From: DATCMH01 sp036563505
GTDB lineage: Bacteria; Pseudomonadota; Alphaproteobacteria; Rhizobiales; Beijerinckiaceae
Direction: 5' to 3'
NCBI GenBank assembly: GCA_036563505.1
Contig: DATCMH010000010.1
Location: 12,806 to 76,805 of the forward strand
Length of the DNA: 64,000 bases
In this document: piece by piece, positions 19,265 to 28,398 of the stretch
Position numbering within the stretch: position 1 is the stretch's first letter
How the letters are laid out: every line of letters starts with the position of its first letter
Translations under genes and position numbers: made by a program
The notes under the pieces: generated by a model
Database searches by the model: none
The model's input: the letters and a program-made list of their open reading frames with translations, nothing else
What the model was told of the DNA's origin: nothing

Positions 19265-20497
19265 GTGCGGCCCTTCGGCGAACGATGGCGTGCCCCTTAC
19301 GCCTGCGATCCGTCCCGCACCCGCGGGCGGCTTTATCCGGAGGACGCGTCGCCGACCCGCAGCGACTTCCAGCGCGACCGGGATCGCATCATCCATTCGA
19401 CCGCGTTCCGCCGCCTCAAGCACAAGACGCAGGTGTTCGTCTTCCACGAGGGCGACCATTACCGCACGCGCCTGACCCACACGATCGAGGTGAGCCAGAT
19501 CGCCCGGGCGCTCGCCCGCTCGCTCGGCCTCGACGAGGATATGGCCGAGGCGCTCGCCCTCTCCCACGACCTCGGCCACACACCCTTCGGCCACACCGGC
19601 GAGGATGCCCTCGATGCGCTTATGGCCGAGCACGGCGGCTTCGACCACAACGCCCAAGCTCTGCGCATCGTGACGCGCCTGGAACGGCGCTACGCGGCGT
19701 ATGACGGCCTCAACCTCGTCTGGGAAACCCTGGAAGGGTTGATCAAGCACAACGGCCCGCTGCTGCGGCCCGACGGCGCGCCCACCAAGCGCTACGCCGC
19801 GCGGGGCATCCCGGGCGCTATCCTGGAGTACAATGCCCTCCAGAACCTCGAGCTGACGACCCATGCCGGCGCCGAGGCCCAGGCGGCGGCCATCGCCGAC
19901 GACATCGCCTACAATGCTCACGACCTCGACGACGGCTTGCGCGCGGGCCTGTTCGACCTCGATGCGGTGCGGGAGGTGCCCTTCCTCGATGCCCTGATCG
20001 CGGAGATCGACGCGCGCTATCCCGGTCTCGAATGGACGCGGCGGGTGCACGAGCTCACGCGCCGCGTCATCACCCGCTTCGTCGAGGACGCCATCGCGGA
20101 GAGCAGCCGGCGCCTTGCCGCGCTCGGCCCGGACAGCGCCGACGCGGTGCGCCGGGCGCCGGAGCCGGTGATCGCCTTCTCGGACGCGATCGTCGCCGCC
20201 GACGACGCGATCAAGGGCTTTCTCTACCCGCGAATGTACCGCCACCCGCAGGTCGTGGCGGTGAGGCGACAGGCCGACGAGATCCTGCGCGACCTTTTCC
20301 ACCGCTTCACGGCGGAGCCCGCCGCGATGCCCGAGGAGTGGCGGACAGGCCTCGGAGGAGCCGACGAGGCGCGTCTCTGCCGTCGCGTCGCCGACTACAT
20401 CGCCGGCATGACCGACCGCTACGCCGTGCTGGAGCACCAGCGGCTCTTTCCCACGACGCCGGACCTGCGCCTGGATGGGCCCTCGCGCCCGGGTTGA
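19265..20497 (+). CDS. dgt: deoxyguanosinetriphosphate triphosphohydrolase-like protein
   Basis: A 410-residue HD-domain nucleotide hydrolase that cleaves dNTPs to deoxynucleoside and tripolyphosphate. Conserved elements: FQRDRDRIIHSTAFRRLKHK near 40, TRLTHTIEVSQIAR (first metal-ligand His), ALSHDLGHTPFGHTGE (the HD pair, about 100-115) and FDHNAQALRI. The GTG at 19265 (VRPFGERWRAPYACDP) has a GAGG element 7 bases upstream and is preferred over an earlier GTG at 19220. The gene diverges from erpA and is followed, 39 bases later, by the acetyltransferase gene. Confidence 0.93.
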   Translation: MRPFGERWRAPYACDPSRTRGRLYPEDASPTRSDFQRDRDRIIHSTAFRRLKHKTQVFVFHEGDHYRTRLTHTIEVSQIARALARSLGLDEDMAEALALSHDLGHTPFGHTGEDALDALMAEHGGFDHNAQALRIVTRLERRYAAYDGLNLVWETLEGLIKHNGPLLRPDGAPTKRYAARGIPGAILEYNALQNLELTTHAGAEAQAAAIADDIAYNAHDLDDGLRAGLFDLDAVREVPFLDALIAEIDARYPGLEWTRRVHELTRRVITRFVEDAIAESSRRLAALGPDSADAVRRAPEPVIAFSDAIVAADDAIKGFLYPRMYRHPQVVAVRRQADEILRDLFHRFTAEPAAMPEEWRTGLGGADEARLCRRVADYIAGMTDRYAVLEHQRLFPTTPDLRLDGPSRPG

Positions 20498-20536
20498 AGC
20501 GTGCTAAGGGCTTCGAACCGTCGACGGCTGCCCCGC

Positions 20537-21157
20537 ATGGCCCTGCTGCACCGCCTGAAGAACTGGCGCAACCCGCGCAACGAGACGCGCCTTCACCTCG
20601 AGGCCCTGGCGCACCGCTACGGCTTCGCCATCGGCCCGCACTCCTACGGGCGGCCGAAGGTGCGCTTTCCCGAAGCGGGCGCCCGACTGACCATCGGGCC
20701 CTATTGCTCCATCGCGGACCGGGTCGAGATCCTCCTCGGCGGCAACCATCGCCTGGATTGGGGAAGCACCTTTCCGTTCGGGGCCTTCCGCGACGCTTGG
20801 CCGTCCGCGCCTGAGGGCCAGGGCTATCACGGCACGCGCGGGGACGTGTCGATCGGCGCCGATGTTTGGCTCGGCTCGCAGGCGATGATCCTGTCGGGGG
20901 TCACGATCGGCCACGGGGCGGTGGTCGCGGCCCGCGCGGTGGTGACGAAGGATGTGCCACCCTACGCGATCGTCGGCGGCCATCCAGCGAAGCTCATCCG
21001 TTACCGCTTCGATGAGGCCATCGTCGCGGCCCTGCTTGACACGGCTTGGTGGGAGCTACCCGCGGATGATGTCGCGCAGCTCGTGCCCCTCCTTCAGAGC
21101 GAGCGCATCGAAGACCTTTTGACCGCGGTCAGGGGGCTGCGGGCTCGATCGTCTTGA
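20537..21157 (+). CDS. CatB-related (xenobiotic-type) hexapeptide O-acetyltransferase
   Basis: A 206-residue left-handed beta-helix acetyltransferase with hexapeptide repeats (LTIGPYCSIADRVEI, VSIGADVWLGSQAMILSGVT, IGHGAVVAARAVV, VPPYAIVGGHPAKLIR). The loop with GGNHRLDWGSTFPF holds the candidate catalytic His. Family members acetylate antibiotics, sugars or polysaccharides with acetyl-CoA; the neighbours (a GT2 glycosyltransferase and an acyltransferase-3) suggest a cell-surface glycan substrate here, which is inference. The ATG at 20537 is chosen; an earlier start at 20501 is possible. Its 3' end overlaps the convergent acyltransferase gene by 29 bases. Confidence 0.87.
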   Translation: MALLHRLKNWRNPRNETRLHLEALAHRYGFAIGPHSYGRPKVRFPEAGARLTIGPYCSIADRVEILLGGNHRLDWGSTFPFGAFRDAWPSAPEGQGYHGTRGDVSIGADVWLGSQAMILSGVTIGHGAVVAARAVVTKDVPPYAIVGGHPAKLIRYRFDEAIVAALLDTAWWELPADDVAQLVPLLQSERIEDLLTAVRGLRARSS

Positions 21158-22217
21158 GGGTGGCCCGGCCGAGTCGCCGCGCTTTGAGCCGCAAAGCCGG
21201 CTTCTCGATCAGGAACCACGACAAGGCCGCGACGACGAGAGTCGCGACGAGCGACGCAGCGACGAGCGCGGCGGCCGAGATCCCCGGCGCAAGCTGCTGC
21301 AGCCCCTGCTGGATCGGCCAGCCGTAGAGATAGACACCGTAGGACAGGTCCGTCTTGAAATCGAGGACGGGCGAGGACAGGCGCGGCGCCAAGGCGAACC
21401 AGAGCACGCCGTAAGCCGTCGCGAGGAACAGGAGCGGCTTGTAGAGCGGCGTTGCGGCAGCGATCACCGTGAGGACGGCGAGCGCCGCGGCGATCAGGCC
21501 GGAGACGCGCGCCCGGTCGCGCCAGACGTAGAGCGCCGCGCCCGCAGCGAAGATGAGCGGCAGCCGCAGGCTGGTCTCGGTGGCCTTCGACGACGGGCCC
21601 ATGACCTCGACGAGCGCGAGGGCGACGGCCAGGAGTGCGACGAGGGCGAGGGCGATCTGAGGTCGCCGGATCACTCCGGCGAGGCCCGCGACAAGCACGC
21701 CAAGATAGCAGAAGATCTCATAGCGCAGCGTCCAGACGGTGCCCATCGGGAACCGGAATGGATTGGTCTCGAAGGTGCCGGGCAGGCTCGTGTTGCTCTT
21801 GAGCTGCGTCAAGGTTGTGCCGAGAAAGCGCCAAAGCTCCGGGCTGCCGAGATACGTGCCGTAGCTCAGCCGGCTCAACGCGCCGCCGATGAGGAAGCCG
21901 ACGACCAGCACCGCCGCGACGAGGCCCGGCAGGATGCGCAGGGTCCGCGCCTCGGCGTAGGCGCGCCAGCCGCGGCGGTCGAAGCTCATCGTGACGAGAA
22001 AGCCCGAGATGGCGAAGAAGCCGTTCACCGCGTGCTCGCCGAGGGTGTAGCCGGTGAGATGATGCAGGGGCTCGTCCTCGACGCGCCCCGTGCCGACGCT
22101 GAAGGCATGCGAGACGATGACGGCGAGCGCCAGACCGAGCCGGATCGCGGCGAAGTTGTCGTAGGGCCGCTGCATGGCGGCCGCGACCGTCGGAGCGCGG
22201 GCAAGCAGCGCGATCAC
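21129..22217 (-). CDS. acyltransferase 3 family membrane protein
   Basis: A 362-residue integral membrane protein with about ten spans. It opens with NFAAIRLGLALAVIVSHAF (the conserved His of the first span), followed by GEHAVNGFFAISGFLV and the cytoplasmic RRGWRAYAEARTLRILP, all typical of the OafA/NodX acyltransferase-3 family that O-acylates sugars of LPS, exopolysaccharide or Nod factors. The start ATG at 22217 overlaps the stop of the upstream GT2 gene as ATGA, so the two are translationally coupled, which supports a joint role in glycan synthesis. A start 14 codons later (MQRPYDNFAAIR) would also work. Confidence 0.88.
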   Translation of the reverse strand: MIALLARAPTVAAAMQRPYDNFAAIRLGLALAVIVSHAFSVGTGRVEDEPLHHLTGYTLGEHAVNGFFAISGFLVTMSFDRRGWRAYAEARTLRILPGLVAAVLVVGFLIGGALSRLSYGTYLGSPELWRFLGTTLTQLKSNTSLPGTFETNPFRFPMGTVWTLRYEIFCYLGVLVAGLAGVIRRPQIALALVALLAVALALVEVMGPSSKATETSLRLPLIFAAGAALYVWRDRARVSGLIAAALAVLTVIAAATPLYKPLLFLATAYGVLWFALAPRLSSPVLDFKTDLSYGVYLYGWPIQQGLQQLAPGISAAALVAASLVATLVVAALSWFLIEKPALRLKARRLGRATLKTIEPAAP

Positions 22218-23083
22218 GGGTTAAGGCCTTCGTGCGCCAGGGCCGTCTCGCCGCGCAGAAAGGCGAGCGCGCCGGCGGCCGAGCCGGCGTAGCGCTCGAT
22301 GGTGCTTCGCCGCATCGTGAGGAGAGCGGCCGCCGCTTTCGGGGCGTTGAGGGCCAGCATCGCGCGGGCCGTGTCGGGCAGGCCGTATTTGCGGCTCACG
22401 TAAGCCTTGGACCAGGCCTGATGCCAGCGCGACCGGAACACTCGCCCCGGTGCAGGAGCGCTCGATCGCCCCCGTCCGTGCCGCGCACCGGCCTGCGGAA
22501 CGTAGAGGATCGAGTGCCCAGCATCAGCGGCGCGTCGGCAGAGGTCGTCGTCCTCGTAGAAGAGAAAGATGTTCTCGTCGAAGCCCCCGAGCGCGAGGAA
22601 GGCGTCGCGCCGCACGAGCAGGCAGGCGCCCGAGACAAAGGGCGTGCAGGCCTCGCCCTCGGGCACGTGGAGCCGCCCGCCAGGGTTCTTAAGGTAGGGC
22701 GCGAGATGGGAGCGCGGCTGGAAGAACACGCGCCCGTCGGCCTCGACGAGCCGCGGCGCGAGGATCGCCGCGTCGGGAAGGCGCGCGGCGGACGCGACGA
22801 GGGCCGCGGCCGCGCCGTCGTCCAGGATCACGTCCGGGTTCAGGATCAGGGCGAAGGGCGCGTCAGCCGCCGCGACGCCGCGGTTGTTCGCCCGGCCGTA
22901 GCCCTCATTACGGCCGAGCCGCAGCACTCGCGCGCCGCGCGCCTCGGCGAGCGCGGCGCTCCCGTCGGTCGAGGCGTTGTCGACGACGATTGTCGGGACG
23001 CCTTGCCCGGCCAGCGCGTCGAGGCAGTCCGGCAGCGCGTGGGCGCTGTCGTGGCAGACGACGATCGCGGCGACCTCGGCCAC
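22214..23083 (-). CDS. family 2 glycosyltransferase
   Basis: A 289-residue GT-A type glycosyltransferase. N-terminal nucleotide-sugar fold AAIVVCHDSAHALPDCL and VDNASTDGS, the metal-binding DxD-like site as LILNPDVIL (about 80-88), and the acceptor/catalytic region GGFDENIFLFYEDDDLCRR (about 166-184). This is the rhamnosyl/polysaccharide subgroup, transferring a sugar to a surface-polysaccharide intermediate at the cytoplasmic face. Ends coupled to the acyltransferase-3 gene (ATGA) and lies 10 bases past the aspS stop on the same strand. Donor and acceptor are unknown. Confidence 0.9.
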   Translation of the reverse strand: MAEVAAIVVCHDSAHALPDCLDALAGQGVPTIVVDNASTDGSAALAEARGARVLRLGRNEGYGRANNRGVAAADAPFALILNPDVILDDGAAAALVASAARLPDAAILAPRLVEADGRVFFQPRSHLAPYLKNPGGRLHVPEGEACTPFVSGACLLVRRDAFLALGGFDENIFLFYEDDDLCRRAADAGHSILYVPQAGARHGRGRSSAPAPGRVFRSRWHQAWSKAYVSRKYGLPDTARAMLALNAPKAAAALLTMRRSTIERYAGSAAGALAFLRGETALAHEGLNP

Positions 23084-23093
23084 GGCGGCCGGA

Positions 23094-24905
23094 TCACGCC
23101 TTCATGGGCGGCGCGACGCGGATGTGGAGCTCGCGCAGCTGCTTTGCCGTCACCTCGGACGGGGCCCCGAGCAGGAGGTCCTCCGCCCGTTGGTTCATGG
23201 GGAACAACGTCACCTCGCGCAGGTTCTGGGCGCCGACGAGCAGCATGACGATGCGGTCGATGCCCGCCGCCATGCCGCCGTGGGGCGGCGCGCCGTACTG
23301 GAAGGCGCGGTACATGCCGCCGAAGCGCTCCATCACCTCCTCCTCGCCGTAGCCGGCGATCTCGAAGGCCTTCACCATCCGTTCGGGGCGGTGATTGCGG
23401 ATCGAGCCGGAGGCCATCTCGTAGCCGTTGCAGACGAGATCGTACTGGAAGGCCTTGAGACCGAGGATCGCGTCCTTGTCGACCGGGTCGAGCGCCATGA
23501 AGGCGTCGTGCTCCATGTTCGGCATGGAGAAGGGGTTGTGCGAGAAGTCGATCTTCTTCTCGTCCTCGTTCCACTCGTATTGCGGGAAATCGGTGATCCA
23601 GCAGAAGGCGAACTGGTCCTTGGTCGAAAGCCCGAGCTCGTCGCCGATGCGGTTGCGCGCCTTGCCGGCGAGCGAGGCGGCCTTGCCCTCCTCGCCCGCG
23701 GCGAAGAACACCGCGTCGCCGGCTCTGCAGCCGGTCCGCTCGGCGACGATCGCCAGCGCCTCGGGCGGAACGAACTTGGCAATCGGCCCCTTGCCGACGA
23801 GCTGGCCGCCCTCGTCCTCCAGGATGATGTAGCCGAGGCCCGCCGCACCTTCGCTACGCGCCCAATCATTCAGCTTGTCGAAGAACGAGCGCGGCTGCGC
23901 GGCGGCGCCCGTCGCCGGGATCGCCCGCACGATGCCGCCCGCCTTGATCACGTTCTTGAAGGCGTTGAAGCTGACGTCCTCGCGGGAGAACACCTCCGTC
24001 ACGTCGGCGATGACGAGGGGGTTGCGCAAGTCCGGTTTATCCGAGCCGTATTTGAGCATGGCCTCGGCATAGGGGATGCGCGGGAAAACGCCGGTCACCG
24101 GCTTGCCGTCCGCGAACTCCTCGAAGGTGTCGCGGATCACGGGCTCCATGGTCTGGAACACGTCCTCCTGCGTGACGAAGCTCATCTCGACGTCGAGCTG
24201 GTAAAATTCGCCCGGCAGGCGGTCGGCGCGGGGGTCCTCGTCGCGGAAGCACGGCGCGATCTGGAAGTAGCGGTCGAAGCCCGCGATCATGATCAGCTGC
24301 TTGAATTGCTGAGGGGCCTGCGGCAAGGCGTAGAACCGGCCCGCATGCAGGCGCGAGGGCACCAGGAAGTCGCGAGCCCCCTCCGGGCTCGAGGCCGTCA
24401 GGATCGGGGTCTGGAACTCGAAGAAGCCGCCGTCCTTCATGCGGCGCCGCAGGCTGTCGATGATCGCGGTGCGCTTCATCAGGTTGGCGTGCAGCTTGTC
24501 GCGGCGCAGATCGAGGAAGCGGTAGGTGAGCCGGGTCTCTTCCGGATATTCCTGGTCGCCGAACACGGGCAACGGCAGTTCGGCCGCGGGGCCGAGAACC
24601 TCAACCGCGGTGACATAAACCTCGACCTGACCGGTCGGGCGCTCCGCGTTCTCCGTGCCGGCCGGGCGGCGCCGCACCTTGCCGTCGATCCGGATCACCC
24701 ATTCCGAACGGGCCTCGTTCACGGCTTGGAAAGCGGGAGAATCCGGGTCGGCGACGCATTGTGTCAGACCGTAATGGTCGCGCAGGTCGATGAAGAGCAC
24801 GCCGCCGTGGTCGCGAATGCGGTGGCACCATCCCGAGAGCCGAACCTCGGTCCCAATGTCAGCCTCGCGCAGGGCGCCGCAGGTCTTGGTGCGATAACGG
24901 TGCAT
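23094..24905 (-). CDS. aspS: aspartate--tRNA ligase (probably non-discriminating)
   Basis: A 603-residue class IIb synthetase. An anticodon-binding OB fold covers about 1-108 (VRLSGWCHRIRDHGGVLFID), class II motif 2 is FRDEDPRADRLPGEFYQLD near 215, the bacterial insertion (GAD-like) domain lies around 290-420 and motif 3 is GIDRIVMLL near 540. It charges tRNA-Asp. Because gatCAB is present in the same window, this is probably the non-discriminating type that also makes Asp-tRNA-Asn. The ATG at 24905 (MHRYRTKTCGALREADIG) is the family start; 17 further codons upstream are open but dissimilar. Confidence 0.96.
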   Translation of the reverse strand: MHRYRTKTCGALREADIGTEVRLSGWCHRIRDHGGVLFIDLRDHYGLTQCVADPDSPAFQAVNEARSEWVIRIDGKVRRRPAGTENAERPTGQVEVYVTAVEVLGPAAELPLPVFGDQEYPEETRLTYRFLDLRRDKLHANLMKRTAIIDSLRRRMKDGGFFEFQTPILTASSPEGARDFLVPSRLHAGRFYALPQAPQQFKQLIMIAGFDRYFQIAPCFRDEDPRADRLPGEFYQLDVEMSFVTQEDVFQTMEPVIRDTFEEFADGKPVTGVFPRIPYAEAMLKYGSDKPDLRNPLVIADVTEVFSREDVSFNAFKNVIKAGGIVRAIPATGAAAQPRSFFDKLNDWARSEGAAGLGYIILEDEGGQLVGKGPIAKFVPPEALAIVAERTGCRAGDAVFFAAGEEGKAASLAGKARNRIGDELGLSTKDQFAFCWITDFPQYEWNEDEKKIDFSHNPFSMPNMEHDAFMALDPVDKDAILGLKAFQYDLVCNGYEMASGSIRNHRPERMVKAFEIAGYGEEEVMERFGGMYRAFQYGAPPHGGMAAGIDRIVMLLVGAQNLREVTLFPMNQRAEDLLLGAPSEVTAKQLRELHIRVAPPMKA

Positions 24906-25059
24906 GGGGGGCTCGGTCGAAGGCTGCGCGGTGGGAGAGTGCGGCGCACCATTCACGCGAGACCCGCGATGTCAAGGAATGGCGGCCGGCGCCGTGCCAG
25001 GAGCTTGCAGAGGGGGATGCGCCTCTGACCAACGCGAGACGAGCAGGTAGCCCCCCTTT

Positions 25060-25185
25060 GTCATTCCGGGACCGCGAAGCGGAACCCGGAACCCACGACC
25101 GGGTGAGCGGCTGCTCAACGCAGACGAGGCGTATCGCCCAGTCATGGTTTCCGGGTTCTCGGCTCTCGCCGAGCCCCGGAATGAC
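25060..25185. repeat. palindrome-ended intergenic repeat, copy 1
   Basis: A 126-base element framed by inverted ends (GTCATTCCGGGACCGCG and CCCCGGAATGAC). It carries CGAAGCGGAACCCGGAA and CCAGTCATGG(T)TTCCGGG(C)T internally and closely matches a second element at 52155-52266. It sits in the 349-base gap between aspS and the next gene (24906-25254), where I see no coding gene. No transposase is linked; it resembles REP/BIME-like non-autonomous repeats. Confidence 0.75.
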
Positions 25186-25254
25186 AGCTCCTTGGTGCCT
25201 CTTCCAAGTCGTCCCAGCCTTGCGGAACAAACCAAGAACTCCTATATTCCACCT

Positions 25255-25611
25255 ATGTTTGACAGCACTCCCACGACCCACGACACCGCTCCCGCGCGGC
25301 CCGTCGTCGAGCGCGACGAGGGGTCCTGGCGCGTCTATCCGATGGAGGGTGCGTTCCAGCTCGCCTACACCGACGTCGGCGGCAATCCGAGCACGCGCCG
25401 CATCATCGTGCGCGAGCTGAAGGTCGGCCCGGGCAAGACCCTGCTCGGCGGCATCGACATGTCGGATGATGGTTACCGGGGCTTCCGGGCGGACCGCATC
25501 GAGCGTCTCATCGACGCCGAGACGGGCGACGTCGTCGACCGCAACATCCTCGATTGGCTCATCAAGCGCGCCGAAGCCCAGGCCCGCGAGCGCCGGAAGA
25601 CCCGCGCGTGA
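25255..25611 (+). CDS. small protein with WYL-like segment, function unknown
   Basis: A 118-residue soluble protein. The central part, AYTDVGGNPSTRRIIVRELK then LLGGIDMSDDGYRGFRADRIERLID, has the pattern of the C-terminal half of WYL domains (basic residue, a loop and RxFRxDRI), which bind small ligands or nucleic acid in regulators; the similarity is weak and the usual helix-turn-helix is absent. It runs straight into ribonuclease D, whose start is 42 bases after this stop, so they are probably co-transcribed. The ATG at 25255 is chosen because the longer frame would read through the intergenic repeat. Confidence 0.7.
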   Translation: MFDSTPTTHDTAPARPVVERDEGSWRVYPMEGAFQLAYTDVGGNPSTRRIIVRELKVGPGKTLLGGIDMSDDGYRGFRADRIERLIDAETGDVVDRNILDWLIKRAEAQARERRKTRA

Positions 25612-25652
25612 GCGGAGTCGCTCAGGCTGCGCAGTTCGGCTATAGCGCTGGG

Positions 25653-26813
25653 ATGGACCTGATCACCACGACCGAGGCGCTGGCTGACGCCTGCGCCCGC
25701 CTCGCCGCCCATGACTTCGTGACCGTCGACACGGAGTTCATGCGCGAGACCACGTACTATCCGAAGCTCTGCCTCATCCAGCTCGCGAACGCCGACGAGG
25801 GCGTGCTGGTCGACCCCCTCGCCCCCGGCCTCGACCTCAAGCCGTTTTTCGATCTCATGGCCGACGGCCGGGTGGTGAAGGTGTTCCACTCGGCCCGGCA
25901 GGATCTCGAGATCGTCTGGAACCTGGGCGGGCTTCTGCCGCATCCGCTCTTCGATACCCAGGTCGCGGCGATGGTGTGCGGCTACGGCGATTCCGTCTCC
26001 TACGAGCAGCTCGTCAACGACCTCGCCAAAGCGCGGGTCGATAAGTCGTCGCGCTTCACGGACTGGTCGCGCCGGCCCCTGACCGAGGCGCAGCTCGCAT
26101 ACGCGCTCTCCGACGTCACCCACCTCGTGAAGGTCTACGAGGCGCTCCAGGCTCAGCTCGAGCGCACGAACCGCGCCGGCTGGCTCGCGGACGAGATGGC
26201 GGTGCTGACCTCACCCGAGACCTACCGCGCCGACCCGGCCGAGGCTTGGCGGCGGCTCGCCGGCCGCATGCGCAAGCCGCGCGAGCTCGCCGTGCTGATG
26301 GAAGTGGCGGCCTGGCGCGAGCGCGAGGCCCAGGAGCGCGACGTGCCGCGGGGCCGCGTCCTGAAGGACGATGCCGTCATCGACGTCGCGACGTCGGCGC
26401 CGCGCAGCGTCGAGGCGCTCGGGCGGCTCCGCTCGATCCCCAACGGCTACGAGCGCTCCCGCACCGGTACCGAGATCCTCGCGGCCGTGGAGCGCGGTTT
26501 CGCGCGCGACCTGGAGACGGTGCCCGAGCTCGACCGACCGTCCCGCCGGGGCAGCGCCGGCGCGACGGTCGAGCTCCTGAAGGTGCTCCTGAAGGCGGTG
26601 GCGGAAGCCGAGCGGGTGGCGCCCAAGATCATCGCCACGGTGGACGAGCTCGAAGCCATCGCCGAGGACGATGATGCCGATGTCCCATCGCTGAAAGGGT
26701 GGCGGCGCGGCCTGTTCGGCGAGAAGGCGCTGGACCTGAAAAGCGGGAAACTCGGTCTTTCGATCTCCCGCGGGCGAGTCGTCGTGCGCCCGACCGAGTC
26801 TGCTCCGGCCTGA
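25653..26813 (+). CDS. rnd: ribonuclease D
   Basis: A 386-residue DEDDy 3'-5' exoribonuclease for tRNA 3'-end maturation. Exo motifs: FVTVDTEFMRETTYYPKLC (Exo I, about 21-39), VFHSARQDLEIVWNLGG (Exo II, about 76-92) and YALSDVTHLVKVYEAL (Exo III with Tyr, about 151-166). A HRDC-like helical region follows (about 205-290: LAVLMEVAAWREREAQERDVPRG, here split by position). C-terminal tail is less conserved. The ATG at 25653 sits just before the first motif. Adjacent convergent gene ppx ends two bases away. Confidence 0.94.
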   Translation: MDLITTTEALADACARLAAHDFVTVDTEFMRETTYYPKLCLIQLANADEGVLVDPLAPGLDLKPFFDLMADGRVVKVFHSARQDLEIVWNLGGLLPHPLFDTQVAAMVCGYGDSVSYEQLVNDLAKARVDKSSRFTDWSRRPLTEAQLAYALSDVTHLVKVYEALQAQLERTNRAGWLADEMAVLTSPETYRADPAEAWRRLAGRMRKPRELAVLMEVAAWREREAQERDVPRGRVLKDDAVIDVATSAPRSVEALGRLRSIPNGYERSRTGTEILAAVERGFARDLETVPELDRPSRRGSAGATVELLKVLLKAVAEAERVAPKIIATVDELEAIAEDDDADVPSLKGWRRGLFGEKALDLKSGKLGLSISRGRVVVRPTESAPA

Positions 26814-26814
26814 T

Positions 26815-28398
26815 CTAGCCCGCGATCACGATCCGCGGCTCCAGAGTGACGAGCCGGGCCAATCCTCGGAGCCGGTTCAGCAGTCGCTCGCTCGCCAGCG
26901 CCTGCATTCGGCGCGGCAGGGTGAGGACGAGGTCGCCGCCGCGCGCCGCTAGCGGCGCGTCCGGCAGGACGCCTTCCATCGCGACCGAGACCGGGTAGGC
27001 GACGCGCATCAGCGCCCCGAGAAGCCGGGCACGCTCGACGAGGCGCGGCCCGGCGATGGCCTTGAGGCGCGGACTCGCCTTCTCGAGGGCGAGCCCCTCG
27101 TGCCGGAAGTAGACCGACAGGGCGAGGTAGGCGCGGCCGGGGTGGTCGATGCCCACGAAGGCCGCGTGGGCGATGATGTTGAGGCTCTGCTCGCCGCGGT
27201 AGTCCGGGTGCGCTCGCCAGCCGATATCGGCGAGAAGGCAGGCGGCATGGCGCAGACGCCGTTCGGTTTCCGTCTCGGGCAAGCCGGTCGATTCGACGAA
27301 ACGGTCGGTCCAGGCCCGCATCTCCTCGCCGTGCCGCGGCGAGCGGGAGCGCAGGGTGTTCAGCTCCCCGGCCGCGGCGAGCAGCGGATCCTCCCGGCGC
27401 AAGGACGGGCCGAGGCGCTCGTAGAGCAGACCTTCGCGGACGCCGAGCGCCGAGACGACGACGCGCTTCGGTCGCCCGACACGGATAATCTCCTCGAGCA
27501 CCACCGCGCCAACAGAGAGAAGCGGTCGGCGCGCCTCCGACACGCTCTCGATGTCCTTGAGCTCCTGCGCTTCCGAGCGCTCGACGAGCTTGAGAAAGTC
27601 GAGCCCGTCGGCCGGATCGAACGCGTAGCCGTGCATGACGTGCAACGGGTAGTCCCGCGCCGCCTGATGAAGCTTAGCCAGAGCCCGCCAAGTGCCGCCG
27701 ACGGCGTAGAAGGTGCGGTCGTTAAGGCGCCTCAGCTGGGGCGCTGCCGCCAGCGCGCCATGGGCAATGCGCTGCGCCTTCTTGAGCGAGCCGCCCGACA
27801 GGTCCTGCAGGGCCAAGCCGCCGAGGCGCAGCGTGATCCCCTCCCCGATCGTCTCACCCTGCAGGTCGACGAGTTCGAGGCTGCCGCCGCCGAGATCCCC
27901 GACGACGCCGTCGGGCCGATGAAAGCCGGAGATGACGCCGAGCGCCGAGAGCTCGGCCTCGCGCTTGCCCGAGAGCAGCTCGACGGGAACACCGCAGGCT
28001 GCCTCGGCGCTCGCCAGGAAGGCCGGCCCATTCGCCGCGTCCCGGGCCGCGGCGGTCGCGAGCACCCGGATCTCGCCGGCGCCGATCGTTTCGCAGAGCA
28101 CCCGGAAGCGGGCCAGCGCCTTGAGAGCCCGATCCACCGCGTCGTCGTCAAGGCGGCCCGTCGTGGCCACGTGACGGCCGAGGCCGCACAGGACCTTCTC
28201 GTTGTAGATCGGCGTCGGCGCGCGGGTCAGGCCCTCGTAGGCGACGAGGCGAACCGAGTTGGAGCCGATGTCGATGATCGCGATGGGCCGGCCGACCTGA
28301 AGCCGCCCCTGGGCGACGTTGATCGCCGGCACCGGATCAGGAACGCTGTCGCCGTTTCGCGAGCGACTGAGGGCTTGAGGTCTTGAGCGACTTTCCAC
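26815..28398 (-). CDS. ppx: Ppx/GppA family exopolyphosphatase
   Basis: A 527-residue ASKHA-fold phosphatase. Phosphate-binding motifs: AIIDIGSNSVRLV (about 39-51) and VVGDLGGGSLELV (about 164-176); a helical HD-like C-terminal part (CLLADIGWRAHPDYRGEQS near 390) is as in long Ppx forms. It releases phosphate from long-chain polyphosphate or pppGpp. The start used is GTG 28398, which overlaps the ppk 3' end by 62 bases; a GTG at 28332, only 4 bases after the ppk stop, would remove the overlap and keep both active-site motifs. The ppk-ppx order means one transcript makes both synthesis and breakdown enzymes. Confidence 0.92.
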   Translation of the reverse strand: MESRSRPQALSRSRNGDSVPDPVPAINVAQGRLQVGRPIAIIDIGSNSVRLVAYEGLTRAPTPIYNEKVLCGLGRHVATTGRLDDDAVDRALKALARFRVLCETIGAGEIRVLATAAARDAANGPAFLASAEAACGVPVELLSGKREAELSALGVISGFHRPDGVVGDLGGGSLELVDLQGETIGEGITLRLGGLALQDLSGGSLKKAQRIAHGALAAAPQLRRLNDRTFYAVGGTWRALAKLHQAARDYPLHVMHGYAFDPADGLDFLKLVERSEAQELKDIESVSEARRPLLSVGAVVLEEIIRVGRPKRVVVSALGVREGLLYERLGPSLRREDPLLAAAGELNTLRSRSPRHGEEMRAWTDRFVESTGLPETETERRLRHAACLLADIGWRAHPDYRGEQSLNIIAHAAFVGIDHPGRAYLALSVYFRHEGLALEKASPRLKAIAGPRLVERARLLGALMRVAYPVSVAMEGVLPDAPLAARGGDLVLTLPRRMQALASERLLNRLRGLARLVTLEPRIVIAG

